From Panonychus citri (Eukaryota > Arthropoda > Arachnida > Trombidiformes > Tetranychidae), in contig NW_026515544.1 of NCBI RefSeq assembly GCF_014898815.1, positions 992,001-1,056,000 of the forward strand: a stretch of 64,000 nt of DNA. Reading direction: 5' to 3'. A program made the translations under genes and the position numbers. Shown piece by piece: positions 47,401 through 58,664 of this stretch. Numbering within the stretch: position 1 is the stretch's first letter; the number at the start of each line of letters is the position of its first letter. The notes beneath the pieces were generated by a model. The model was not told the DNA's origin. It worked only from the letters and a program-made list of their open reading frames with translations, and ran no database searches.

Positions 47401-50358
47401 GTTAATCGATTTTAATTGTCATTAATTAACCAAATTGTCTATTACTTAGGCTTCGCTCTCTGTGCTGGGTATACCGTTTATGGACGTAGTTCGAGTTTTA
47501 TCAGCCATCTTATTGTTGGGTAATATTAAATTCAATGATGGTCAACGGCACAATCCCGTCCTATTAGATAGTTCAAATATCGGCTTTCTAGATTCAAAGG
47601 CCAGTTCTAATGAAATAAAAGCCGTTGCCTCACTTTTGGGCATTTCATCTGTATCCTTATATCGAGGTCTAACTACTCGTACCCAAAGTGTGAGAGGACA
47701 ATTAGTTAAATCAGTTTGTGATAGTCAAACAGTAAGTACAATTGTAATAAGTTTTCTCTAATATGATTGATTGATGATTTAAATGATGTAAATTAATTTT
47801 CATTGATTATTTTTCTCTCTTGTTTACAGGCTTCAAATACTCGAGATGGACTTGCAAAGGCGCTTTATTGTCGCACTGTGGCCACAATTGTGAGACGTGC
47901 CAATAGTTTAAAGAGAATTGGATCAACTTGTGGTACCATGAGTTCAGATTCCAATGAATCTATTCACAATCAGATCGAAACGGGTTCTCATCATGCATCG
48001 ACAGTTGGTTCGTCTGGGGCTAAGTCACATAAATCATTAAATGTCCTAAACTCTGCTGTTCGCCATGCAACCGATGGATTCATTGGAATCTTAGACATGT
48101 TTGGCTTTGAAGATTCTCACGTTAGTTTAAACTACAATTAAAATTCACAGTTCGAGCAATTAATTGTTTTCCCTCTATTTCTCTCTATTCTATTAACAGC
48201 CCAGTCATTTGGAGCATCTATGTATCAATCTATGTGCCGAGACGATGCAACATTATTACAATACAATTATATTCAAAACGAGTATGGAATCATGTCACAA
48301 TTGACTATAATTGGTTTTGTCTTAATTTTCATCTTTGCTTCTACATTTCATCATCATTTTCATCTTTTTTTTCTCTTTTTCTTCTTTTGCTTATAGAGAA
48401 CCGGACTTTTGGAGATGCTGGATGTTGAAACTTTCCTCAAAGGAACACCCGAATCTTATGTTGCCAATATTAAAGCTCAACATCACGGGTGTCCAAGGTA
48501 TTTTGATGTTGACCGAGACTATGAGAGCCAAGGAAATAATAACAATAATAAACATAAATCAAAAAGTCATCGTAATCATCATCGTCATCATCATCACCAC
48601 GAAAATAGAATTGATAAAATTGGAAAGAAAAATTATTCAGATAATTTATCGAAAAACAATAACTATAATAATAATTGCACTCATAACAATAACAACAACG
48701 ATAATAACAATAATAATGAATTATTAAGTCGCTACTTTGGTGTTCGACATTTCACTGGAAATGTGATCTATGATACAAGTGACTTTATCGAGGCTAATCG
48801 AGATACGGTTCCTGATGATATTGTTGCCGTTTTCCATAAATCATCATGTACATTTGGCTTTGCTTCGCATCTTTTTGGTATCGAATTGAAGACTTTATTT
48901 TCTCGGGATCTTGCTCCTTGTGGCCTTCGATTCAGAATCTCACCAACAAATCACAACAACTTACAACATGGAAACGATATCACAACGACCTTGACCCAAG
49001 ATTTTCACACTCGCCTTGATAACTTACTTCGTACTATTGTTCATGCTAAACCGCATTTCATTAGATGTATTAAGGTGAATCAAAGTTTCCAAAGCAAAAC
49101 AAGCTATCTAATTGCCAACTTGATTACTAATTACTAATTTATTTTTGCGATCCAAACAGAGTAACAATGAGGAACAGAAAAGTCACTTCGATCGTGCGGT
49201 TGTTATGAGACAATTGCGATCTCCAAGTCCTAGAAACACTCAATCTAATGGCCTGTGGTTTACCCCATCGAATGAGATTCAGAGCGTTCACAATGAGATA
49301 TCGTTGTATTGGACCTTTGCGAAGATTGAAAAAAGTAGACGATAAAAGTAGTGCTGATGATTGTAAGGTTAGTTGATAAGGTCGACCATTTTTTTGTGAC
49401 AATTTTAATGTTAATTTGTTGTTTTCTTTTTGTCTCAGATTCTCTTAGATAGTTTCACTTCCGCATTGGAACAATTCGGCTCATTAACACCAGCATCTAA
49501 TTCGTGGGCCATCGGGAAACGTCACATCTTTTTAAGTGAAGGAGCTCGACAACAATTGGAATTGCTTAGAAACGCTAAACGTGCTTATGCCGCTGTCATA
49601 ATACAAGCAGCCTGGAGAGGTTGGAATCAGCGGAAACGATGGCCAATACTCACAAATAATACCAACAATTTAATGGTCAACAATATGACCAATGGAGGGA
49701 TTAGTAAACGATTCCTTGGTAAATCGGGTTCTACTCATTCAACATCAATGAACCATCATCATGGCCTGTCAACCGTTGGTGTTCAACCTTCCGGTTTACT
49801 ATCAACTAGTCTAAGTGGTCTGAATAGACCTCGACCACAACCGATAACGGGTACACCACCACCCGAACCTTGTGATGCCAAAATAATTGCCCATACATGT
49901 TCACTTTTTGGTCTCGATTTGGTAAAAAATTTTCCTTCTTTATTCAAAATCAATTAGTTAATTAATTTTTTCCATTTCTCATTAACTAACAGCAACGACC
50001 TCCACCTGTACCACCGAGTCGCTCATATACTGTCACTGGTAACGCTAAACTTGGTTATCCACAAACACGAACTATGAAATTAGACTATCCAGGTAAATTA
50101 AAATCACCATGATTCGAATTGTTTCCATGAGAAATTTACTAATTAACTTTCGGTTAATTTAATATTACAGAAGTTCCAACTGGATCTGAACCACAGTTAT
50201 CAAAAGGTGAAATTGTTATGGTCATCGGAGCTTCATCTAAACGGGGTCACCTAATTGTTGAACATACTGGACACACTTTCCATGTGCCTTACCAATACAT
50301 GGAGCTTAAATCATACCCAACAATAGCCACAGTTACCTCACCTCCGGCCAGTCTTTAA
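40165..50358 (+). CDS. Unconventional myosin, Dachs-like (class XX), possibly damaged
   Basis: Exons: 40165-40273, 40350-40504, 41091-41263, 41494-41668, 46926-47000, 47102-47186, 47281-47387, 47450-47731, 47830-48120, 48200 to about 48301 (donor unclear), 48397-49074, 49160-49367, 49439-49921, 49993-50092, 50171-50358. Motor landmarks: P-loop GESGSGKT, switch I TNSESSRVGQF (the usual second Asn is Glu), switch II LDMFGFE, HLEHLCINLCAETMQHYYN, FIRCIK, then LETLNLMACGLPHRMRF. One IQ motif (IIQAAWRGWNQRKRW), a Pro-rich stretch (PPPVPPSR) and an SH3-like C-terminus (KGEIVMVIGASSKRG) follow; there is no coiled-coil tail. An Asn/His-rich insert of about 75 residues splits exon 11. Two problems: exon 10 has no in-phase donor to exon 11 and about 25 usual motor residues are absent; exon 12 needs a 2-base frameshift at 49220. 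In Drosophila, Dachs acts in Fat/Hippo growth and planar-polarity signalling. Class assignment is from memory; myosin itself is certain. Confidence 0.85.
41669..46925 (+). other. Large intron 4 of the myosin gene
   Basis: A 5.3-kb intron between the P-loop/switch I exon (donor GTT/GTAAGT) and the GQFIEVQI exon (acceptor TTTCCAG). Phase 0 at both ends. It is full of TC/GA and ATC repeats, and no other exon is supported. Confidence 0.75.
44395..44431. repeat. Long (AG)n microsatellite
   Basis: About 18 perfect AG units in myosin intron 4. Confidence 0.95.
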
Positions 50359-50370
50359 GAAACAATTTAA

Positions 50371-50376
50371 AATAAA
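50371..50376 (+). terminator. Polyadenylation signal of the myosin gene
   Basis: Canonical AATAAA only 12 bases after the stop codon, implying a very short 3' UTR, or that a later signal is used. Confidence 0.6.
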
Positions 50377-52809
50377 ACTAGGAAACAATTAACTCAATTG
50401 CACTTCTCACAATGTACAGAATCTCGTTAACAAAAAAGTTGCCATTGAAAAACATTCAACAAACGGAGAGAAAAACAAAACTGACCAATTGGACATTCAA
50501 AATGTCATCGAATTGAAAAATTCAAATGACCCTTACAAGAGGCCATATACTGACCATTACGAGTTTTTTTTTTGAAAGAAAGCTAAATATGAATCTATTT
50601 ATATCTTTGCATATAAATATTTTCTAATTATATCAATAACAAAGTATTTAAATGAACTATTAACAATTTAATTAAATTATTACAGTTTATGGTTTGATCC
50701 TCAAACTATAAATAGATCAAGTAATTAAATGTACTACGATGAAATATAATTAAATAGACAACACAATGATTAATGAAATTTGATCATAAACAAACAAATC
50801 ATTGATCAAATTGATTGTTACCAAGTTACTACGTTTAATCAGAAACAATTTATATATCAACTATTGTAACAATTAACATCAACCTAAATTTTTACATACT
50901 AACAACAAAAAGTTACGCTGTTGATTATTTAAGTTAATATGTTCAATTGTCAATCAATTGAGGGTGAGAGATGATATTCTTGATGATGATGCAAAAGAGA
51001 GGAGGTAAGATGATGAGGGAGCTGATGACGAAAATGACGAAATTAAAATTTAGGTTAATTGTGAGTAAATTGTGAATTAAGATTAACCTTTAAAGTGAAA
51101 AGTATTTGACTTTTTATACTAATTAATACATAGACTTTAGTTGATTGTGATTGATTTTAACTTCGGGAGGTTTTAATTGTTAATATTTTTTGTTTTCATT
51201 GGTTTTCCAATGAATCAAGTTAATTAATTGGTAACTTGTTTTTAATTAGTTGATTGTCGTTGATTGTGATACGAAACCTGTTTGTGGGAGTTGTTCAGTG
51301 TTGGTGAATTTGTTTCCTTTTAAAAATCTTTTTCTTAATTTGCTACTTTTTCCTTTAATTTAGTTTATTTTCCAACACAATTTAACTTCACTTTGTGTTA
51401 ACTTTTGTCTAAATCAACGTTAATTGTCAACAATCAACTTACATTCTGTTAATTGTCATCTACTTTTACCTGTGATTGTTTTTTAAAAGATTAGAAATCA
51501 ATTCCAATGGATTATTTATCTTTAATTGTTTCGAGTTAAATTGTAAGTACAATTCATTTTAATTGGTCTAAATTTAGAAACTAATTGTTAGATTCAACAA
51601 TCAGTCTATTGAAATTCATTTCCAATGACAATTTAGTCTTTAGCTGATCAAAACTAATTTAGTTTCAATTTTCTGTCAAGTTTTCAATTGATTGTCTTGG
51701 TAAATAAACTGATTCAATTTGTTAATTGTTGTTATGTTTTTTAATCTGATTGTTTTTGTTTCCATGATTAGATTGTTGATCTTTGTGTTAATTAATTGAC
51801 CTTTGGTGTTTTTTGATTGTTAATTAGTGAAGGAAAAAAAGTATCCAAATGATGTAAATGAGTTTGAATGGAAATTTAAATCAATGACAATTTAGATGAT
51901 TGGACTAATTATATTCAGTTGATTATGATGAGGAAAACGACTTAAATTGTAATCATTTAAAATTGGTTCATCTAATTTTTATCCTGTTGATCGGTAACAA
52001 TTTCCAGCCAAGCAAATCAAGTTAACAACAATTAAGGAAAATAAAAGTTACTTGAACCAAAACAACAATTAAGAAAAACATAATTTTAAATTGTTTGGGC
52101 GCGAATACAACAACAGACAATTAACTAACTGTAACATCATTAATTTCACTAAATCAATTCAACATCCAGTCAACTAATCATTATCATTATCATTATTTTC
52201 ATGATTAAATATTGATTATCACAAACAAACCTGATAAATATTTGAAGCATTTGATTAGTCCTGTTAATTGTTGTACTAATTTCTTGTTCATCATAACAAT
52301 TAACATCACGTTCTCGAAACTTGATTGTTACTTTTAATAACTTTAAATTCATTTTTCTATTACAATTTTCAAACTAATTAACAATCAATATTAACATGAT
52401 TGAAATTGACAATTTTGTGAACTAAATTGTTTGTAGTCAAACAATTTAGTTTTTCATTGTGAAAACAATCAACTATTAATGAAGAAACAATTGAAAACAA
52501 TGTTTCCTTATATAAATTAACTCTCAACAATTTAAACACAGACAAAACAATTAATATCAATGGTAACAATTATTATTAAAACTATTAGGAGGAAAAAAAG
52601 TTCATAACAATTAAACAACGTGACAATTAACATGAAAACAATTAACAGAGAATCATTTTTATAAATATCATTTTTCCCCCAACAATTAACAGTTAATTAA
52701 GATGGTTAATGATAATGAGAAAATTTTTTCCCCGTTAATCAACAGGTTTAATCGTCATTAAGTTTAATCCAGTTAGATTTTAATTGTCCTCAAGAAAATC
52801 AAGTTAATC
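50377..52809. other. Intergenic region, myosin to TMEM135
   Basis: About 2.4 kb with no gene seen. It is strikingly AT-rich with frequent TTAATTG/CAATTAA words. It should contain the TMEM135 promoter. Confidence 0.6.
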
Positions 52810-54210
52810 ATGTCGATTCTCAGTAAATTGTGGGACAAAATTTTACTACCCGAATGGTCATTCAGATACAATTGTTATGAAACTGCCCACACATGGACAC
52901 CTTATTGTTCAGAGGCCTCATGGCAGATCGGCGCTTCCGCTTTCCAGGAAGGCCTTAAGATGTACTCGGCCTTGAACTTTTTACAGTTCATTTTAAACCG
53001 TCGGTACACCGTTGAAGCGGCGACCAAGTCCATCGGCAACGCACTTAACTCATCAACCTTTTTGGGTGTCAACGGTTTCCTGATGTTCAGCCTGTTTTGT
53101 GGACTTCGAGGTTGTACCGGTAAATTTTATTATTCCGTTGTCGCTTTCCTCCCATCATTTTTAGCCGCTTATGCGGCCATTTTTATTGAGCGGCCTCATC
53201 GTCGGTCAGCTTTAGCACTTTATCTTATCAATATTGCCTCTGAGTGTTTATATCGAGTTGCCGTTAAACGGAAACTGTTCAAACCCATTCCTAGAGGTGA
53301 GATTATCCTTTTTACTACTTCGATGACCATCCTGATGTACCTTTATCGATCTCGTGGACTGTCCAATGACCCAATTAGTTTACTCATTAAAGGACTGATT
53401 GGACGGGAAGAGGGTAAAGGTGGACTTGCAAGAGCAGCGGCTGTTAAAAGTTCAAACAATAATAATAATACTTTCGGTTCATCTAATGGCCTAATTCATA
53501 GTCCTTGGTCAATACTGACCCGTTACTCTCATCCCTCTTGCCCTCATACAAGTTACTCATCGTGTTTTACCTACATCACTTCCGGTTTGGTCAAATCTTC
53601 GGGTCTAACTTGGTCCATTTTAACGCTTATCTCCTCCTTTAAAAATCCTTCACGACTTTTTAAAGATCCAAAAACTGTCCTCTCTCGAGCCACTTCTAAC
53701 GGTAAAAATATCCGATTCGCGGCTTTCCTTGGACTATTCGTGTCCACCTTTAGACTGGTCAATTGTACCCTCCGTTCAACCTGCGGTGGATCAGCTGATT
53801 GGCATGCAGCCCTTGCTGGGTCACTCGCCGGTCTAACGATGTCTCTCTCACCCAATTCAACGATATCAACCTATGTGACCTGGAAGTGTATTGAAAACAT
53901 TTACTGTTTTGGCTTTTCAAATGGCCTTCTACCCGATCCCGTTAACATTATACCAATTATTTATGCTACTTGTGTTTCCATCATTTTTTACTGTGGCGTT
54001 TTAGCACCCGACACAGTTAGGCCTTCGTACGTTAAGTTCATGGACTCGGTGACCCGACAAAAGATTCATCTTTTCAATCGTAATGTTTTATCCGTTTTCC
54101 GAACTGGTGCTGAAAAAGGTTACGAAGATTTCGTCCCAAACTTGGACCCTCGATTTTGTACCAAAGCGTTTATCGAAACAAATTACCTTTGGATGCTTCC
54201 AGCAAACTAA
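52810..54210 (+). CDS. TMEM135: TMEM135-family multi-pass membrane protein
   Basis: A 466-residue protein, close to the usual family length (about 460). The N-terminus has the family's Cys/His-Trp pattern (NCYETAHTWTPYCSEASW) followed by GASAFQEGLKMYSALNFLQF. Several hydrophobic segments follow (around GVNGFLMFSLFCGLRG, YYSVVAFLPSFLAAYAAIF, ILFTTSMTILMYLY). The second half has AAFLGLFVSTFRLVNC and DWHAALAGSLAGLTMSL, and the end has RPSYVKFMDSVTRQK and FVPNLDPRF, matching the conserved C-terminus. Vertebrate TMEM135 is linked to mitochondrial dynamics and peroxisomal or lipid metabolism; the function here is inferred. The gene is a single uninterrupted exon and visibly richer in G+C than its surroundings, unlike the multi-exon genes upstream, so it may have lost its introns or be a retrocopy that kept function. 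ATG at 52810 is the first in frame and starts the conserved region. Confidence 0.95.
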   Translation: MSILSKLWDKILLPEWSFRYNCYETAHTWTPYCSEASWQIGASAFQEGLKMYSALNFLQFILNRRYTVEAATKSIGNALNSSTFLGVNGFLMFSLFCGLRGCTGKFYYSVVAFLPSFLAAYAAIFIERPHRRSALALYLINIASECLYRVAVKRKLFKPIPRGEIILFTTSMTILMYLYRSRGLSNDPISLLIKGLIGREEGKGGLARAAAVKSSNNNNNTFGSSNGLIHSPWSILTRYSHPSCPHTSYSSCFTYITSGLVKSSGLTWSILTLISSFKNPSRLFKDPKTVLSRATSNGKNIRFAAFLGLFVSTFRLVNCTLRSTCGGSADWHAALAGSLAGLTMSLSPNSTISTYVTWKCIENIYCFGFSNGLLPDPVNIIPIIYATCVSIIFYCGVLAPDTVRPSYVKFMDSVTRQKIHLFNRNVLSVFRTGAEKGYEDFVPNLDPRFCTKAFIETNYLWMLPAN

Positions 54211-54226
54211 TTAACTAATTGATTAC

Positions 54227-54232
54227 AATAAA
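54227..54232 (+). terminator. Polyadenylation signal of TMEM135
   Basis: AATAAA 16 bases after the stop codon, echoing the short spacing seen after the myosin stop. Confidence 0.6.
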
Positions 54233-54571
54233 AAACTTTCAATCTCTGTGATTAAGACAATCTCATCCTCTAAAAACTTGACCATCATCATCACTGTTTT
54301 AATTGTTACCAGTGTCAACTAATTGTAACATGAAAATCAATCTGATCAAATAATCAAATCAAAGACACTTTAAAATAAAATTAAGAAAAAAATCTTAATT
54401 ATCTTAATCTTATTACTATCCTTGATTTATTTAATATCCTCAATCACAATTTAAGTTAATTTGGTTTGAATAATTATCTTATCAATCTATTGATTGATTG
54501 ATTAGCTTTGTTTTATAATCAAATGACATTTTAATTGTGTTTTTTTTTCTTAATTGTTCCTTAATCAAACA

Positions 54572-55492
54572 ATGGACCACAAAGAATCAAAAAATCCTAA
54601 ATTAAGCAAATCTACCAAATCAATGACTAAAGACAAGGACAAACCAATTGAAATGTTGTCAACATCTTATTCATTGCAACCAACAACTGATTCATCTAAA
54701 TCTAATCATGATTCAATCAATGATCAATCAAAAGAAGAGCCATCTTTTAAATTACCTGATCCATTGAATAGTTTATTGGGTAAGTTGACAAATTTTTTGA
54801 AACCGAAATCAATAGAATCGGATAAAGTTAATCGACCAATTAAAAAGAGCTCATATGAACCATTCGAGATGAAAAGTGAATCAGAGACAACCAGTATTGA
54901 TGAATGCAAGAATTCATTGATTCCTAAATACATTGATGAGCCAATTTCTGATTTAAGAATCCACAAGTTTAAATGGACAACAGTTCGATCAATCTTGAAG
55001 CCTAAATCTCCGACCAATCCAGTAACTGACCAGAAATCACCACCATCGACGCCAGCATCTCCACCATCACCACCACCACCACCACCACCACCAACAACAA
55101 CAACAACCACAATACCAACAACAATAACACCAACACCAACCTCAACAACTGAAACTGCAACAATTAAGGATGTTAAAAGTGAAAAATTAGCTGAACCATC
55201 GGGACACAAATCAGTTGATACCAAAAGTAGATCAAATTTAACTGCGATGCTATTGGCAGAAATTAATGAGCGACTTTTAACTAGATCAAAACAAAATAAA
55301 GCTCGATCATACAAACGATCGAAAACTATATCGGCAAGGTCAAGAGTTCGAGGTAAAGTTCATTTTAGAACTCGAAGCCGATCAACTCGATACCGAAGTA
55401 AACCTAATAGAAATTATCATCATCATTGTCATTGTCAAAGTCGACGAACCTCATCAAGTTCCGATGATAGTATAACCCTAATGCAAGTGTAA
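54572..55492 (+). CDS. Hypothetical low-complexity protein with basic Arg/Ser-rich tail
   Basis: A 306-residue intronless frame starting at ATG 54572, about 360 bases after the TMEM135 stop on the same strand. I do not recognise the family. Order of regions: Lys/Ser-rich charged N-terminus; a short hydrophobic-amphipathic segment (LPDPLNSLLGKLTNFLKPK, about residues 64-82); a Ser/Lys middle containing RIHKFKWTTVRSILKPK; a Pro run followed by Thr-Pro repeats (about residues 152-195); then TAMLLAEINERLLTRSKQN and a strongly basic Arg/Ser tail with HHHCHCQSRR, ending in SITLMQV. There is no signal peptide or membrane segment. Codon use is complex outside the Pro/Thr tract, unlike the microsatellite-derived frames nearby, which argues for a real gene. 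The Arg/Ser tail suggests nucleic-acid or nuclear association, but that is inference. The opposite-strand open frame over the same DNA is a shadow of the Pro/Thr repeats. Confidence 0.65.
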   Translation: MDHKESKNPKLSKSTKSMTKDKDKPIEMLSTSYSLQPTTDSSKSNHDSINDQSKEEPSFKLPDPLNSLLGKLTNFLKPKSIESDKVNRPIKKSSYEPFEMKSESETTSIDECKNSLIPKYIDEPISDLRIHKFKWTTVRSILKPKSPTNPVTDQKSPPSTPASPPSPPPPPPPPTTTTTTIPTTITPTPTSTTETATIKDVKSEKLAEPSGHKSVDTKSRSNLTAMLLAEINERLLTRSKQNKARSYKRSKTISARSRVRGKVHFRTRSRSTRYRSKPNRNYHHHCHCQSRRTSSSSDDSITLMQV

Positions 55493-58400
55493 AGTTAAAT
55501 TTAATTACAACAATTGATTGTTACTTAACAACAATAGAAGAAGAAGAACATCAATGTAATCAACAAAATTAAATCGATAAAAAAAAATTCGTGAATTCGA
55601 AACAAAAAGAGAGAGAAAAAAAACTTTTTATTTTCCATAGAAACTTTTTTATCGAAAATGTGAAAGAAAACAAAATCCAATGAATTTGCATGTTACTCAT
55701 TTTGTGAGAATCATTCATTTAATATTATTGAACAGAATTCGAGTAATCAACTCGAAAAGCATAATAATTAAAAGAGGAAAATTGTTTCAGTCATAAAAGT
55801 AAATTGTAATTTCCAATCAAATGTAATCAAAATTAATCTAATGAATTTAATCATCATCCCCATTGATTTAATAACATTAAGCACTTTGAGGCATAAAGGG
55901 AACTCGAAAAAAAAAGTTTAGTTTAAAAAAAAGTCCAAGCTGAATTATTATTATTGAAAAGGTTTCTCGAGTTAGAAAAATTCATTGATGTTTAAAGATG
56001 ATGGAGATGATGGTGGGGTGGGTAGTGGGAGTGGGAATAGGAGGAGAGGAGGAGAGGAGTGAAAAGAAGCCAGAAAATTAGTGAAATAAAAAGTGAACTG
56101 AAGATGAAGACACAGAAAAGGTTTCCGAAATTGAGATTGGTATTTTAATCATAAATATATCATCATATGTATAACTGATAATATAGAGAGTGAATCTGTT
56201 CCCATGGTGGGAAATTTGCTGAATTGTCCAGAAATTGAATTGATTACTGGTTGAACTTGCGCATTTTTCATCTACCCGATTGTCTTCATATTGGATTCTC
56301 ATAATGATGAAAGTGGGAGAAAAATTTGCAAAATGATGATGAAGATAAAATCGATTGTGTGTGATTTTGGTGTTCAATGTGAAGAGGAATCAGTTCAAGA
56401 GAAAGAAAATTCTGTGAATTTTTTTTCTTCCTCTTCAGAGAAAAAAAATGTTCCCCAAATTTTGCATCATCTTCATCAAGCTCAGATTGACTTCTGGTGG
56501 AGGGAGGGGGTAAGAGAAACTCTCTCTCTCTCTCTCATGATAGATGAAATCAATTTGGAAGATGAATCCAAAGAGAAGAAAAAAAAAGTTCCAAAATGAA
56601 AAACAATCTTCGATTGAATGGTTCCAAGTCAACTGACAGAGAAAGTTTGAGAGAGCGAGAAAGTCAAGTTTTTCACTCCTCATCTTAAACTCTATCACCA
56701 CCATCATTAGATGCTGATGATGAAGATAAAAAAGGAAGAGGAAAAAGTTCATTTCTATTATTTTATGAAAAAGAAAAACAAAATTATTATGGAAAATCAA
56801 TGTAAGAATTACATTTATATTAGGAAAAGACAAAGATTACAATTTAAATCAGATCGTTTGTTGCTCCTTCAAACTTTTTTTATTATCTTTTCCTCTTCTC
56901 ATCCTCATCCCATTTTCATTATCATCAATATCTTCCTCCTTCTCATCATCCACTCACTTCATGCTTTTAATGCTTTGAAAAAATATGAAGAAAACACAAT
57001 CATTGCAACCTTGCAAAAATCAAATGCAAATGATTATCATCTTGATAAAATGAAACCTTTCAAGCATCACCCTCATCATCATCATCATCATCAGCATCAT
57101 AATAAGATGATGAGAAACAAAAGATTCACAGATGAACCAATTTTATCAATCATCATGTTGATAATCATGTTCATCTTTTACCCTAAGGGTTACAGCAAAG
57201 TTCAACTGATTATCAAATTTTACTGTTATTTTGTTGTCATGATTATCATGAGGTTAATGTGAGAAATATTCAGAATTAATGTAAATTCGAGAAGAAGAAG
57301 AAAAGTAATAAAGAAAATCAATAATAATAAACTTGGAAGAAAATTTCGAAGGGGAGATAAGTGTCCAAGAGAAAGAAAAAAGTTCGAAAGAATAAAAGAA
57401 AAGACCAAGAGGAGAGTCATAAGTTTTTCAGAATTCAGAATTTGTTAGAACTTTTTTCCTACTCTTTCTCGACTTTCCCCTTACCTGAATTAGATAACAT
57501 GTGGGAAGAAAATAGAGAACAGGAAATTTTCGAATAAAATATGAATTTCCTTCCAATCGAAATCTGAATAATATAAAATACTTCGAAAATGTTGGAATAA
57601 CAAAAGAGAATAAAATTTTCTTATTTATGGCCATGTTTCTATCTTCATGTTTAGTAGAGAATCGAAATTCAGAATCTCTTCAGAGAGCAGAAAAAGTGAG
57701 GGAAAGAAATTGTAGAGAACTTTTTTATCTTTTTCTTTTTCTTGGATAACAAATTTATCTAATATATTGATTCTTGTTGTTGGATAATATGCTTTTCGTT
57801 TTTTTTTCTGTTTACGTTTTCAATTTTTTTCCTTTTTGGATCAGATTTTTCTTGAGAAGAATTTTTTTCTCTTCATGGAATCAGAATTCAGGATAAAACT
57901 TTGAGAAAGAATTTTTTCTCTCTTTCTTCTTAGAAAATGTTATCCACCCATTCCCTTGATCTATTTTCACTTTTACCCTTCATCAGCTGAAAGAATGAGA
58001 GAAAAATTCTGGTTCATTTTGATATGGAAAATGTTCAGTGTTGGATAAGAATTCAAATCTATTCTCAGTGAGGATAAATTCTTGGAGGAAATATTATCCA
58101 CAATTTTGCTCAATGTTCCAACAACACCCTGCAGGTGAAACTTTTTTTCCAGTTGAAAAAAGAGAAAAGTTTAAAATTCGAAAAGAAGAAAAAGAAATAA
58201 AATTCAATTCTCCCTGAATTTCATTCTCTCCCTTTCTCTCTCTCTCTCTCTCTTTCTCTTTCTCCCTCTCTTATAACCTTTACTAGTTCCATGGTAATAA
58301 TAATAATGAAAATTGGAATTTGAAAATTGTTCGATAATTTTGTATTACCCTGATTATGATTTTATCATTATCATGTAAAAAAAAGCTTCAAGGGTGTGAC

Positions 58401-58623
58401 TATAAGTTGATAAAATATAATCATGATAATAAAACAAGGCTGAACTCTGATAATGCTGATAAATGCTGAGTAACTGGGAGTGATAAGGTTGAATCTATTA
58501 TGAAATATCTTAGGGTGGTAATAATATCAATGGTGGAGGTGATGATGATGATGATGAGAAGGTGGGAGTTGAAATATAAAAGAAAATCAAAATTTTTCTC
58601 CATAGAACTAATTTTCTTTTCGA

Positions 58624-58664
<41 letters not shown>

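Noticed and set aside
49139..49402. 87-codon antisense frame opposite myosin exon 12
   Set aside because: Shadow of conserved motor coding sequence on the other strand.
54724..55314. 196-codon antisense frame with long Val/Gly runs
   Set aside because: Reverse-strand shadow of the Pro/Thr-rich coding repeat in the sense gene.
56711..57262. 183-codon frame with a hydrophobic stretch, His run and KRFTDEP
   Set aside because: Considered as a secreted-peptide precursor, but the ATG is far from the hydrophobic stretch, most of it is ATC/TTC repeat and no known peptide pattern is present.
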